In this document: positions 28,990-37,658 of the stretch, one piece after another
Layout of the letters: each line of letters opens with the position of its first letter
Numbering within the stretch: the stretch's first letter is position 1
Assembly (NCBI RefSeq): GCF_018449525.1
Contig: NZ_JAAVUS010000006.1
Location: 1 to 64,000 of the forward strand
Direction of reading: 5' to 3'
Source: Bradyrhizobium sp. dw_78
GTDB taxonomy: Bacteria; Pseudomonadota; Alphaproteobacteria; Rhizobiales; Xanthobacteraceae
DNA length: 64,000 bases
Position numbers and translations under genes: made by a program
The notes under the pieces: model-generated
Databases searched by the model: none
Told to the model about the DNA's origin: nothing
What the model saw: only the letters and a program-made list of their open reading frames with translations

Positions 28990-29163
28990 GCCGGGATAAC
29001 GCCGAAGCCGCGCCAAAGTTTCGCCTTCATTGAAAATGGGCCGGCCTACGCTGTGGAAGACATCCTCGACCCCACCGAAATTCGCGCGATGGGGGTCGTC
29101 ACGTCAGGCGATTATGGCTAGTTTGCCGCCGCGCGCCGGTGCGGCGCGTGCAGGGGGAACTTT

Positions 29164-29424
29164 ATGTACATATCGAATGAAGGTCTTCTCGTTATTCTGT
29201 TCGTCGGTCTGGTCGCGGGCTGGCTGGCCGGCAAGATCGTGCGCGGAACCGGTTTCGGCATCATCGGCGATATTCTTATCGGTATCGCCGGCGCGCTGGT
29301 CGCAAGCTATTTGTTTCCCCGGCTCGGCATCCATCTGGGGGCGGGTCTCGTCTCGGAAATCATCTATTCCGCGATCGGCGCGGTCCTGCTGTTGTTGATC
29401 GTGCGGCTCTTGCGCCGTTTCTGA
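29164..29424 (+). CDS. GlsB/YeaQ/YmgE family membrane protein
   Basis: 86 residues; ATG at 29164 with GGGGG 7 bases upstream. Three membrane segments with the family hallmarks LVAGWLAGKIVRGTGFGIIGD and IGIAGALVASYLF. These small inner-membrane proteins (also called transglycosylase-associated) are widespread and often stress-induced; no activity is proven. Followed by a strong hairpin terminator shared with the convergent gene. Confidence 0.93.
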   Translation: MYISNEGLLVILFVGLVAGWLAGKIVRGTGFGIIGDILIGIAGALVASYLFPRLGIHLGAGLVSEIIYSAIGAVLLLLIVRLLRRF

Positions 29425-29466
29425 TCCGGCGGCGCGCCTCCGTCGCTCACGCATTCAGTTGAAAAA

Positions 29467-29490
29467 GGGGCCGTCCGGAAGGACGGCCCC
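29467..29490. terminator. Bidirectional rho-independent terminator
   Basis: Perfect 10-base stem GGGGCCGTCC with GGAA loop, A-run before (GAAAAA) and T-rich tail after (GATTGATTTTTC). It sits between the convergent GlsB-like and DUF1236 genes and can serve both. Confidence 0.9.
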
Positions 29491-29517
29491 GATTGATTTT
29501 TCACATCGGCGATCGTG

Positions 29518-29934
29518 CTATTCGACGATCTCGACAATGCGATGGGTCCGCGGGTCGACCAGAACCGTGCGGTCGTTCACGACAGTATAGCGATAGTCAT
29601 GGACGCCATATTCCGGCGGCACGTCGTAATAGGTGACGCCGGCTTCAGGAAGCACGGCGCCAACCCGTACATCCTCGCCATAATGGTAGGAGGGGACGTG
29701 CCGTTCGACGACATAGCTGCGAAAACGCGGCCGTTGATCGACGCCCAGAACCCCGGCGACGCCACCCACCACGCCTCCCACGACACCGCCGACCACGGCG
29801 CCGACAGGACCGGCGGCGCGGTCGCCTTCTCTTGAGCCTCGTTCAATTCCGCCAGGAACCCCCTGGGCTTGCGCGACGGCGGGAAGTGCGATGGTGGCGG
29901 CAAGGACGGTAATTCCGATAAAGCGGCGGATCAT
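29518..29934 (-). CDS. Exported DUF1236-domain protein
   Basis: 138 residues with a signal peptide (MIRRFIGITVLAATIALPAVAQA). A Gly/Val-rich stretch (GAVVGGVVGGVVGGVAGVLG) looks like a glycine-zipper. The C-terminal half (VGAVLPEAGVTYYDVPPEYG...YRYTVVNDRTVLVDPRTHRIVEI) is the DUF1236 motif common in Bradyrhizobium and relatives, often in several copies. Periplasmic or outer-envelope; function unknown. Transcribed away from the type I secretion genes. Confidence 0.88.
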   Translation of the reverse strand: MIRRFIGITVLAATIALPAVAQAQGVPGGIERGSREGDRAAGPVGAVVGGVVGGVVGGVAGVLGVDQRPRFRSYVVERHVPSYHYGEDVRVGAVLPEAGVTYYDVPPEYGVHDYRYTVVNDRTVLVDPRTHRIVEIVE

Positions 29935-30063
29935 GATATCTCCCGGTCTGCGTTGAGGTCGGGATACAAGCGATCCAGGCCCGATCAGTTCCTTCCAAGA
30001 GCCTTAAACCGGTTGGAGCCGTTCGCCGCATTTAGGTTAATTCGACTTAAATGGACGCTGACC

Positions 30064-30088
30064 GGAAACCCCGGTAAAATGGGGTTCC
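30064..30088. promoter_or_regulatory. Imperfect inverted repeat ahead of the type I exporter gene
   Basis: GGAAACCCC-N8-GGGGTTCC with one bulged A, ending 27 bases before the start codon. Either a leader hairpin or an operator; too close to the ribosome-binding site to be neutral if it forms in the RNA. Confidence 0.4.
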
Positions 30089-30115
30089 AGTATTTTATTG
30101 AAGAGATTTCAGTAG

Positions 30116-31858
30116 ATGGCAGCCGCTCCCGGTGTCCGGCGCTCCGAACTCGGTGATGCGTTGCGGGCCTGCCGCAGCGCCTTCATCGGCGTCGGCATCA
30201 TGAGCTGCATGATCAATGTGCTCTATCTGACCGGCTCGCTGTTCATGCTGGAGGTCTATGACCGGGTGCTTCCGAGCCGGAGCGTGCCGACGCTGATCGG
30301 TCTGGCGATCCTCGCCGGCGGCATGTATTTTTTCCAGGGTGTTCTCGATCTGATCCGTGGGCGAATTCTCGGCCGTGTCGGAACCGCGCTGGATGAATCA
30401 CTCAATCGCCGGGTGTTCGAGACCGTCGTCCGCCTGCCACTCACCGTCGGCGGCCGTAACGACGGCTTGCAGCCGTTGCGCGATCTGGACGCCGTTCGCT
30501 CCTTCCTCTCGGGCATGGGGCCCGGCGCCTTCTTCGATCTTCCGTGGCTGCCGTTCTATCTCGCGATCTGTTTCGCCTTCCATGTCATGATCGGCCTGAC
30601 GGCGCTGGTCGGCGCCATCATTCTCGTCAGCCTCACCATCGTCACCGAATACATGTCGCGCGCGCCGGCACGCGAGGCGACCGGGCTGGCGGCGCGCCGC
30701 AACGATCTCGCCGCCACCAGCCGGCGTAATGCCGAGGTGCTGGTCGCGATGGGAATGTCCGGGCGCATGACCAGCCGCTGGATCGGGGCCAACCAGAATT
30801 ATCTGGCCGGCAATCAGCGCGCCAGCGACATCACGGGAGGTCTCGGCGCCATCGCCAAGGTGCTGCGCATGACCTTGCAATCGGCGGTGCTTGCCGTGGG
30901 CGCCTATCTCGTGATTCATCAGGAAGCCACCGCGGGCATCATCATCGCCGGCTCGATCCTGAGCGCGCGGGCGCTGGCTCCGGTCGATCTGGCGATCGCA
31001 CACTGGAAAGGTTTCGTCGCCGCGCGCCAAAGCTGGCATCGCCTCAGCCGGCTGCTCGAGCAGATGCCGGCGCGGTCCGGGCAAATGCAGCTGCAGGATC
31101 CGTCGAGCCGGTTGTCGGTCGAGGGCGTCAGCATCGTGCCGCCGGGCGATCAGAAGGTCATCTTGCAGGACATCACCTTTGCGCTCGAGGCCGGGCAAGG
31201 ATTGGGCGTGATCGGGCCGAGCGGATCTGGCAAGTCTTCGCTGGTGCGCGCGCTGGTCGGCGTGTGGCAGCCGTTTCGCGGCAAGGTGCGGCTCGACGGC
31301 GCGGCGCTCGACCAATGGTCGTCGGACGCGCTCGGCCGTCACATCGGCTATCTGCCGCAGGATGTCGAACTGTTCGCCGGCACCGTCGCCCAGAATATTT
31401 CCCGTTTCGATCCCGAGGCAAGTTCGGACAAGATCATCGCGGCCGCCAAGGAAGCGGGCGTGCATCAGATCATCGTCAAGATGCGCGACGGCTACGATAC
31501 CCAGGTCGGCGAGCAGGGTACCGCGTTGTCGGCCGGTCAGGCCCAGCGCGTGGCGCTGGCGCGCGCGCTTTATGGCGATCCGTTCCTGATCGTGCTCGAC
31601 GAGCCGAACTCCAATCTCGATACCGAAGGCGACGAGGCGCTGACGCGGGCCATCCGTGCGGCGCGTGAGCGCGGCGCCATTGTGGTGGTGGTGGCGCACC
31701 GGCCGATCGGGATCGAGGCGGTCGATCAGCTTCTGGTGCTGCGGGAAGGCCGTATGCACGCCTTCGGGCCGAAGGAGACGGTTTTGGGCCAGGTGCTGCG
31801 GGTTGCGCCGCCGCCGCCGATCAAGATCGTTTCCGAAGGCGGAGTCGCCAAATCATGA
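30116..31858 (+). CDS. Type I secretion system permease/ATPase (PrtD-like)
   Basis: 580 residues; ATG at 30116 behind GAAGAG. The N-terminal half (~1-310) is the six-helix export domain (SLFMLEVYDRVLPSRSVPTL is a family landmark); no C39 peptidase domain is present. The ATPase half has Walker A GPSGSGKSSLVRAL, Q-loop IGYLPQDVELFAGT, signature LSAGQAQRVALARAL and Walker B FLIVLDEPNSNLD. Length and form match PrtD/AprD exporters of RTX-type proteins with C-terminal signals. Its stop overlaps the adaptor gene by four bases. No TolC-type outer-membrane gene or obvious cargo gene follows. Confidence 0.94.
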   Translation: MAAAPGVRRSELGDALRACRSAFIGVGIMSCMINVLYLTGSLFMLEVYDRVLPSRSVPTLIGLAILAGGMYFFQGVLDLIRGRILGRVGTALDESLNRRVFETVVRLPLTVGGRNDGLQPLRDLDAVRSFLSGMGPGAFFDLPWLPFYLAICFAFHVMIGLTALVGAIILVSLTIVTEYMSRAPAREATGLAARRNDLAATSRRNAEVLVAMGMSGRMTSRWIGANQNYLAGNQRASDITGGLGAIAKVLRMTLQSAVLAVGAYLVIHQEATAGIIIAGSILSARALAPVDLAIAHWKGFVAARQSWHRLSRLLEQMPARSGQMQLQDPSSRLSVEGVSIVPPGDQKVILQDITFALEAGQGLGVIGPSGSGKSSLVRALVGVWQPFRGKVRLDGAALDQWSSDALGRHIGYLPQDVELFAGTVAQNISRFDPEASSDKIIAAAKEAGVHQIIVKMRDGYDTQVGEQGTALSAGQAQRVALARALYGDPFLIVLDEPNSNLDTEGDEALTRAIRAARERGAIVVVVAHRPIGIEAVDQLLVLREGRMHAFGPKETVLGQVLRVAPPPPIKIVSEGGVAKS

Positions 31859-33165
31859 GCGGCAGCAAAACGCTGGGAGCGCGTGCCTCGATCCGGCTGC
31901 ATTTGATCGTCGGCCTGACTTTGGTGGTCCTGCTTGCCGGCGGCCTCGGCGGCTGGGCGTCGACCGCCGAGATTTCGGGCGCGCTGATCGCGCCGGGACA
32001 GATCGTCGTCGAATCCAGCGTGAAGAAGGTCCAGCACCCGACCGGCGGCGTGGTCGGCGAGTTGCTGGCGCGCGATGGCGATATCGTCAAATCCGGCCAG
32101 GTGGTGGTGCGGCTCGACGACACCGTGACCAAGGCCAACCTCGCGATCGTCACCAAGAATCTCAATGCTTCGTTGGCGCGGGCTGCCCGGCTCGAGGCCG
32201 AGCAGCAGGGCCGCGACGAGATCACGTTTCCCGCAGCCCTGCTCGATCGCGCCGATGACCCTGACGTCAAGGATGTCATGGCGAGCGAGGCCAAATTGTT
32301 CGAGGTCCGCACCACGGGCCGGGCCGGACAGAAGGCGCAATTGCGTGAACGGATCACGCAGCTCAATGAGGAGATCGCCGGCCTCGACGCGCAGGAAAAA
32401 GCCAAGGATCAGGAAATCGCACTGGTGAATCAGGAACTGGTCGGGGTTCGCTCGCTCTACGATCAGCATCTCGTGCAGTTGACGCGCCTGACCACGCTCG
32501 AACGCGACGGTGCCCGGCTGGCGGGCGAACGGGCGCAGTACATTGCCTCGAAGGCCCAGGCCAAGGGCAAGATCACCGAGACCGAATTGCAGATCATCCA
32601 GGTCGACAAGGACATGGTCAGCGACGTCTCCAAGGATTTGCGCGAGACCAACGACAAGATCGGCGAATATGTCGAGCGCAAGGTGACGGCCGAGGACCAG
32701 TTGCGCCGGGTCGACATCCGCGCGCCGCAGGACGGCATGGTCGAGCAATCGACGGTTCATACCGTCGGCGGGGTGATTTCGGCCGGCGACGCCATCATGA
32801 TGATCGTTCCGCAGGCCGACGATCTCCAGGTCGAAGCCAAGGTCAATCCGCAGGACATCGACAAATTGCAGATTGGCGAAAAAACCCTGCTGCGGCTGTC
32901 GGCCTTCAACCAGCGCACCACGCCGGAACTGAACGGCGTCGTCACCCGCGTTTCGCCCGACGTCACCACCGATCAGCGCACCGGACAGTCCTATTACACC
33001 ATCCGCGTCTCGATGCCGCCGGAACAGGTCGCGCGTCTCGGCGAAGTCAAACTGATCCCCGGCATGCCGGCGGAAGCCTTTGTGCAGACCGGCGACCGCA
33101 CCATGCTGTCCTATCTCGTCAAGCCGCTGCGCGACCAGTTGATGCGCGCGTTCCGGGAAAGGTAA
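31855..33165 (+). CDS. Type I secretion periplasmic adaptor (HlyD/PrtE family)
   Basis: 436 residues. A cytosolic N-terminus, one membrane segment (~16-38, LIVGLTLVVLLAGGLGGWAS), a lipoyl half (GQIVVESSVKKVQHPTGGVV), a long coiled coil (~100-285, rich in Glu/Lys/Gln) and a second lipoyl plus beta-barrel half (RRVDIRAPQDGMVEQ, AGDAIMMIVP). The C-terminal RTGQSYYTIRVSMP is typical of PrtE/HlyD. It bridges the ATPase to an outer-membrane channel. Encoded in a two-gene operon with the exporter; the giant surface protein at 12-17 kb is the only cargo candidate seen here. Confidence 0.94.
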   Translation: MSGSKTLGARASIRLHLIVGLTLVVLLAGGLGGWASTAEISGALIAPGQIVVESSVKKVQHPTGGVVGELLARDGDIVKSGQVVVRLDDTVTKANLAIVTKNLNASLARAARLEAEQQGRDEITFPAALLDRADDPDVKDVMASEAKLFEVRTTGRAGQKAQLRERITQLNEEIAGLDAQEKAKDQEIALVNQELVGVRSLYDQHLVQLTRLTTLERDGARLAGERAQYIASKAQAKGKITETELQIIQVDKDMVSDVSKDLRETNDKIGEYVERKVTAEDQLRRVDIRAPQDGMVEQSTVHTVGGVISAGDAIMMIVPQADDLQVEAKVNPQDIDKLQIGEKTLLRLSAFNQRTTPELNGVVTRVSPDVTTDQRTGQSYYTIRVSMPPEQVARLGEVKLIPGMPAEAFVQTGDRTMLSYLVKPLRDQLMRAFRER

Positions 33166-33207
33166 TTTCCCGATGGGAATCGAAAAACGTAGCCAACGCT
33201 CGTTTAC

Positions 33208-33262
33208 CTCTCCCGTAGGGAGAGGTCGGATCGCGTTAGCGATCCGGGTGAGGGGTTGCTAT
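33208..33262. repeat. Family 3 palindromic repeat
   Basis: CCTCTCCCGTAGGGAGAGG followed by GGATCGC-GTTA-GCGATCC and GGTGAGGGG, the same plan as at 23034 and 43213. Lies between the adaptor gene and the convergent CinA-like gene. Confidence 0.85.
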
Positions 33263-33321
33263 CCATCGATAGAGCGTAACCTCTCACCACGGATTCAGCT
33301 CTTCTTGAAACAAGCCTCGTT

Positions 33322-33804
33322 TCACCGCGACAGGTTTTTCAGCAGGAAATTGAGCGCCGTCGCGGCAAACACCTGCATGTTGCCGAGCCGGTCGCTGCTG
33401 CCGGTTTCGAGCGTCATCGCAACCGTCTCGATCCCTGCGATGCCGATGCAGCTATGGCCGGCGGCGTCGCCGTAGCGATTTCCCGTCGGCCCCGTCGCGC
33501 CGGTTTCGGACAATCCCCAATCGGCGGAAAAGCGCTCGCGCACCCGGTCCGCCAGCAATTTGGCGTAGGGCTCCGATGACGGGCGAAGCCCTTTCATCAC
33601 GTCGTCCTGGATGTCCATCAGGATCCGGCGGCCGTCGCGGGTGTAGACCACCGCACCGCCAAGGAAATAGGCCGACGCGCCCGGTACAGCGAGCAGCGCG
33701 GCCGAGATCAGGCCGCCGGTTGAGGATTCCGCGACCGCAATGGTCTGTTTTCGCTCGACCAGTTTGGCGGCGATCCGCTCGGCGATGATAACCAGATCCT
33801 TCAT
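33322..33804 (-). CDS. CinA C-terminal domain protein (nicotinamide-nucleotide amidohydrolase family)
   Basis: 160 residues from the ATG at 33804, which overlaps the stop of the upstream MBL gene (ATGA). This is the stand-alone CinA/PncC domain: AVAESSTGGLISAALLAVPG, VYTRDGRRILM and ETGATGPTGNRYGDAAG. In most members the first motif reads AESCTGG; here Cys is Ser, which is also seen in nature. The last residues (GNMQVFAATALNFLLKNL) are standard. PncC turns NMN into NaMN plus ammonia; whether this divergent member does so is uncertain. Confidence 0.82.
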   Translation of the reverse strand: MKDLVIIAERIAAKLVERKQTIAVAESSTGGLISAALLAVPGASAYFLGGAVVYTRDGRRILMDIQDDVMKGLRPSSEPYAKLLADRVRERFSADWGLSETGATGPTGNRYGDAAGHSCIGIAGIETVAMTLETGSSDRLGNMQVFAATALNFLLKNLSR

Positions 33805-34760
33805 GATGCGCCTTTCCTGTTGTCTGTCCTTGCGTCGTTCTTGTCGGCCAGGGAATGATAGACGACGCGAATGAAGTTCTTGCCGGCAAGATCGTTCATC
33901 GCCCATTTCGCGTCGAGATCGGCGAACGGTTTTGCCGCCACGACATCGTCCTCGCTCTTGCCGTCCTTGACCAGCTTCGCCATGCGGTCACGCGCCGTGA
34001 CCAGCATCTTTCGGTATTCCACCAGCGCCGCCTTGTCGCCGAGCGGTCCGTGGCCCGGCACGATGCGGGTCTTGTCGTTGACGATCTTGAGGTAGGCATC
34101 GGTGGCCGCGATCATGCCCTTGATGTTTCCGCCATTGGCGAAATCGATATTGGGGTAGCGTCCGTTGGTGAAGGTATCGCCGGTCGACAGCACGTTGGCG
34201 GTCCTGAACCAGACATAGGTGTCGCCGTCGGTATGCGCGTTGGCGATATGTTTGAGATCGGCGACGCGGCCGCGGAGCCTGATGTGATAGGCGTCGGTAT
34301 AGGTTTTCGTCGGTAGTGCGTCCGCCGGCGCCGGCGGCGTCTTGACGCCGGTCAGCCAGTTGGTGGTGCCGGCGGCCAGCCTGTTCTTGACATTAACATG
34401 GGCGACGATGGCGACGCCGTCCTTGGCAAACAGCGCGTTGCCGCCGGTGTGATCGCCGTGGAAATGGGTGTTGATGAGATATTTGACCGGCTGGTTGGAA
34501 ACCGCCGAGATCGCCGCCTTGATCTTGTCATGCAGCGGCGCGAATTCTCCATCGACCATGATGATGCCGTCGCCGGCGACCGCCACGGTGATATTTCCGC
34601 CCTGGCCCTCCAGCATGTACATATGATCGCCGAGATCGGTGGTCTTGATCTCGACCTTGGAGAAGTCGGGCGGCGGCGGTGCGGCGGGCGCCGGTTGCTG
34701 GGCGATGGCTGCCCCGGCCAGCATGGTGGCGGCGATCGTTGCGATTCCAATCCGAAGCAT
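33801..34760 (-). CDS. Exported MBL-fold hydrolase (beta-lactamase superfamily)
   Basis: 319 residues from the ATG at 34760, with GGGAGA ahead and a signal peptide (MLRIGIATIAATMLAGAAIA). A Pro/Ala linker precedes the domain. The metal site is canonical: INTHFHGDHTGGN (HxHxDH), HTDGDTYVWF, a second Asp in STGDTFTNGRYP and a final His in VPGHGPLGDK. It resembles periplasmic MBL proteins related to class B3 beta-lactamases and quinoprotein relay-type hydrolases. The C-terminal ~80 residues, with helices LVTARDRMAKLVKDGKSEDD, are as in those relatives. Substrate unknown; co-translated with the CinA-like gene. Confidence 0.88.
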   Translation of the reverse strand: MLRIGIATIAATMLAGAAIAQQPAPAAPPPPDFSKVEIKTTDLGDHMYMLEGQGGNITVAVAGDGIIMVDGEFAPLHDKIKAAISAVSNQPVKYLINTHFHGDHTGGNALFAKDGVAIVAHVNVKNRLAAGTTNWLTGVKTPPAPADALPTKTYTDAYHIRLRGRVADLKHIANAHTDGDTYVWFRTANVLSTGDTFTNGRYPNIDFANGGNIKGMIAATDAYLKIVNDKTRIVPGHGPLGDKAALVEYRKMLVTARDRMAKLVKDGKSEDDVVAAKPFADLDAKWAMNDLAGKNFIRVVYHSLADKNDARTDNRKGAS

Positions 34761-35084
34761 TTCAAATCTCCCATCGCGTATTTTGCAAATTCCCTGGCAC
34801 AGCACCGCATCGTTGGCCGATCTGCGGGCTGCCCGCGACCCTGCTTGAATGCGGGTCAAGAACCAAGCGGCGCGGCCAACAAGATGCCGTGATCGAAACC
34901 CCGCGCGGGTAGAAGAAAGCTGAGGCCGTCGCGGCTAGCGTCGAACATGATTACGCGGCGGTGGATTTGTATCATCGTCATTCCGGGACGCGAGTGAAAC
35001 GAACGAAGCCGGAATCCAGAGGACATCGGTGCGAGATTCCGGGTTCGCTCTGCCGCGCGCCCCGGAATGATGGCGACGAGTGTC
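34761..35084. other. Intergenic region with a REP-like element
   Basis: The only structure seen is the family 2 element at 34977-35073. No gene is supported. Confidence 0.6.
34977..35073. repeat. REP-like palindromic element (family 2)
   Basis: TCATTCCGGGACGCGA, then CCGGAATCC, ATTCCGGGTTCGC and a final CGCCCCGGAATGATGG, giving several nested CCGGAAT/ATTCCGG palindromes. Confidence 0.85.
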
Positions 35085-36194
35085 TTACGCACCATGCCCC
35101 ACCATCCGCCGCTCCCGTGCATAGCGCACCAGCGCGGCGTAGCGGTAGAGTCCGTGGACGAACTTGCCATAGGGCAGGGTGATGAAGAGCGCGAACACCA
35201 CGCCGAGGTGAAGCGCCAGCAGCGGGCCCATCGCCGTGGTGTCGCGCCACAGCAACAGCGCAAGCCCGCTCAGGGCCGTCAGGAACAGCATCAGGATGAA
35301 GGCTGTATCCATGCCGGTTTGCGCCCGATCCACCAGCACGGGATCGCGCTTGGCTTTTTCCGCGAGCAATCCGATCGGCCCGATCAGCAGGCCGATGCCG
35401 CCGAGCGTGCCGAGCACGACCGGCAGATCCCACCACGCATAGGGCGCCTCGCGTCCGAGCAGGTAGTGGTAGAGCGTGCCGGCGCAGGTCGCGGCGAAGC
35501 ACAGCAGGAAACCGTAGAAGGTGAGGTGATGAAACATCTTGCGCCGGTCGGTCGGGTGGTCGTCCTCATTGAAGCAGCCGACGCCGCCGCCGTCGAGATA
35601 GCGCAACTCACCGGCATCCCGCATCGCCTGGAACAAGGAGCCTGCATCCGCCTTCATGCCGACAGGCTCGCCGATATCACGCCAGAACGCGCGCAGGCTC
35701 ATCGATAGCGCCAGCATCGCATACACGAACGCGGCGCCGAACAGCGCGGCCATCGCGTTGTGCGGCATCAACTGGTAGAAGGCGCCGGGGCCGGTGTGGA
35801 TGCCGTACAGCACTTGCGGATCGTTGAACGCGGCAAAGCCGTAGATGAACGCCGCCACGCTCAACGCGGCGATCAGGCTGATCGCAAGTCCGTTGCGCGC
35901 GAACAGGCCCGAGAATGTCCGCGGCCAGGCATAGGCGGCATAGGATTCGGCGCGCGCAATCGCCAGCGTCTGCGGGACGTTGACGTTATATTCGTGCGGC
36001 GGCGAGAACTGGCAGTCGGTGTAGCAGGCGCCGCAGGCATGGCAGAGATTGGCGAGATAATTGAGGTCGCCGTCCGAGAACGAGCGGCGCATCTCCATCG
36101 CCGGGAATACCGCGCACAGGCCTTCGCAATAGCGGCAGGAGTTGCAGACCGTCATCAGCCGGTCGGCCTCCTCGAGAATCTTAGTTCCGTGCAT
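35085..36194 (-). CDS. tcuB: Tricarballylate utilization protein TcuB-like (CobZ/TcuB Fe-S membrane protein)
   Basis: 369 residues. Two ferredoxin-like clusters near the N-terminus (CNSCRYCEGLC and CHACGACYTDCQ), then about six membrane segments with likely haem-ligand His residues (for example MFHHLTFYGF and LYHYLLG). In Salmonella TcuB reoxidises the FADH2 of TcuA by passing electrons to the quinone pool. It overlaps the TcuA-like gene by 14 bases, and a transporter and LysR gene follow upstream, matching the known tcuRABC set in content though not in order. Confidence 0.88.
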   Translation of the reverse strand: MHGTKILEEADRLMTVCNSCRYCEGLCAVFPAMEMRRSFSDGDLNYLANLCHACGACYTDCQFSPPHEYNVNVPQTLAIARAESYAAYAWPRTFSGLFARNGLAISLIAALSVAAFIYGFAAFNDPQVLYGIHTGPGAFYQLMPHNAMAALFGAAFVYAMLALSMSLRAFWRDIGEPVGMKADAGSLFQAMRDAGELRYLDGGGVGCFNEDDHPTDRRKMFHHLTFYGFLLCFAATCAGTLYHYLLGREAPYAWWDLPVVLGTLGGIGLLIGPIGLLAEKAKRDPVLVDRAQTGMDTAFILMLFLTALSGLALLLWRDTTAMGPLLALHLGVVFALFITLPYGKFVHGLYRYAALVRYARERRMVGHGA

Positions 36195-37581
36195 TTTGCG
36201 CCGCTTCCTGCCCCGCGATCCGTCCGAATACGCTGCCGATGGTCATGCCGATGCCGGCCGCGTAGCCCTTGCCCAGCACATTGCCCGCCATGATCTCGCC
36301 GGCCGCGAACATGTTGGCGGAAGGCTTGCCATCCTTCATCAGCATCCGCGCCTGCCTGTTCACGCGGGTACCGAGATAGGTGAAGGTGATGCCGGGCCGC
36401 ACCGGATAGGCGTAATAAGGCGGCGTCTCGATCCGTCGCGCCCAATGCGTCTTCGGCGGCGTCAATCCGTCGGTGCGGCAATCGTCGAGAATGGTGTGGT
36501 CGAAGGTGCCGGGTTGCACCGCCGCGTTGAAATCGGCGACGGTCTTTTCCAGGGCGGCCGGATCGAGCTCGAACTGGCCTGCGAATTCGGCGATGGTGTC
36601 GGCCCTGATCGGCGGAAACAGCGTCGGCATGAAACTGGTCAGCACCGATGAATCGAAAATAATATAGGCAATCTGGTCCGGCTGCGCGGCAACCAGGCGT
36701 CCCCAGATCGCGTAACGCTTCGGCCAGATGTCCTCGCCTTCGTCGTAGAAGCGCTGCGCATGCTTGTTGACGACGATGCCGAACACCACCGAATCATGGC
36801 GGGTGATGATGCCGCCGTCGAATTTCGGCGCGCGGGCGTCGATCGCGACCGCATGGCATTGCGTGGGATCGCCGACTTCCTGGACGCCCTTGGCGAGCAG
36901 CATCTTCAGGATCGAGCCGCGATTATAGGGCGTGCCGCGGATCAGGAAATTATCGGCGGCCTCGCCCCAATATTCCTTCAGCCATTCGATATTGGCCTCG
37001 AAACCGCCGGCCGCCGCCACCAGCGCCGCGGCGCGCACTTCCGCGATGTCGCCGGCCGGCTGCTTCAGCATCGCCGAGAGGAACATGCCGTGTTCGATGA
37101 TGAGGTCGGTGACTTCGGCGTCGTACAGGATATCGACGCCAAGCTGTTCGGCGGTGAGATAGAGCGCGTTCAGCATCGCCCGGCCGCCGCCGAGGAAGAA
37201 CGAATTGGTCCGGCCGAGGCTGAGCGTGCCGCCGAGCGAGGGCTGCCAGCGCACGCCCTGTTCGACGATCCAGTTCAATATGTCCTTCGACTCGTGGATC
37301 ATGAATCTGGCGAGTTCTTCGTCGGTCTGGCCGCCGGTAATGCGCAGCAGATCGTCAAAGAATTCCTGTTCGGTATAGGGGCCGGTCAGGATGTCGGTCG
37401 CCGCGTCATGAGCGCAGCGCATGTTGCGGGTATGGCGGGTATTGCCGCCGCGGTAGAATTTCGGCGCGCCTTCCAGCACCAGCACGGAGGCACCGGCCCG
37501 CCGCGCGCTGATCGCGGCACACAGCGCGGCGTTGCCGCCGCCGATCACCAGCACGTCAAATCTTCGGGCTAAATCGACCAT
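36181..37581 (-). CDS. tcuA: FAD-dependent tricarballylate dehydrogenase-like protein (TcuA)
   Basis: 466 residues. N-terminal FAD site VLVIGGGNAALCAAISARRAG and a second flavin motif near the C-terminus (NMFAAGEIMAGNVLGKGYAAG). The fold is the fumarate reductase/3-ketosteroid dehydrogenase-like flavoprotein class; TYLGTRVNRQARML sits in the substrate region. TcuA oxidises tricarballylate to cis-aconitate, removing the inhibition of aconitase. Substrate assignment comes from its TcuB-like partner (14-base overlap) and the MHS-family transporter 77 bases upstream. Another succinate-like tricarboxylate is possible. Confidence 0.85.
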   Translation of the reverse strand: MVDLARRFDVLVIGGGNAALCAAISARRAGASVLVLEGAPKFYRGGNTRHTRNMRCAHDAATDILTGPYTEQEFFDDLLRITGGQTDEELARFMIHESKDILNWIVEQGVRWQPSLGGTLSLGRTNSFFLGGGRAMLNALYLTAEQLGVDILYDAEVTDLIIEHGMFLSAMLKQPAGDIAEVRAAALVAAAGGFEANIEWLKEYWGEAADNFLIRGTPYNRGSILKMLLAKGVQEVGDPTQCHAVAIDARAPKFDGGIITRHDSVVFGIVVNKHAQRFYDEGEDIWPKRYAIWGRLVAAQPDQIAYIIFDSSVLTSFMPTLFPPIRADTIAEFAGQFELDPAALEKTVADFNAAVQPGTFDHTILDDCRTDGLTPPKTHWARRIETPPYYAYPVRPGITFTYLGTRVNRQARMLMKDGKPSANMFAAGEIMAGNVLGKGYAAGIGMTIGSVFGRIAGQEAAQNARN

Positions 37582-37658
37582 GCGCTGTTGTTATCGTGTT
37601 TGGATGTAAAATCAAAACCAGCCGGCCGCGAATGGCTGACCGGCCTTTGGATATGGCA

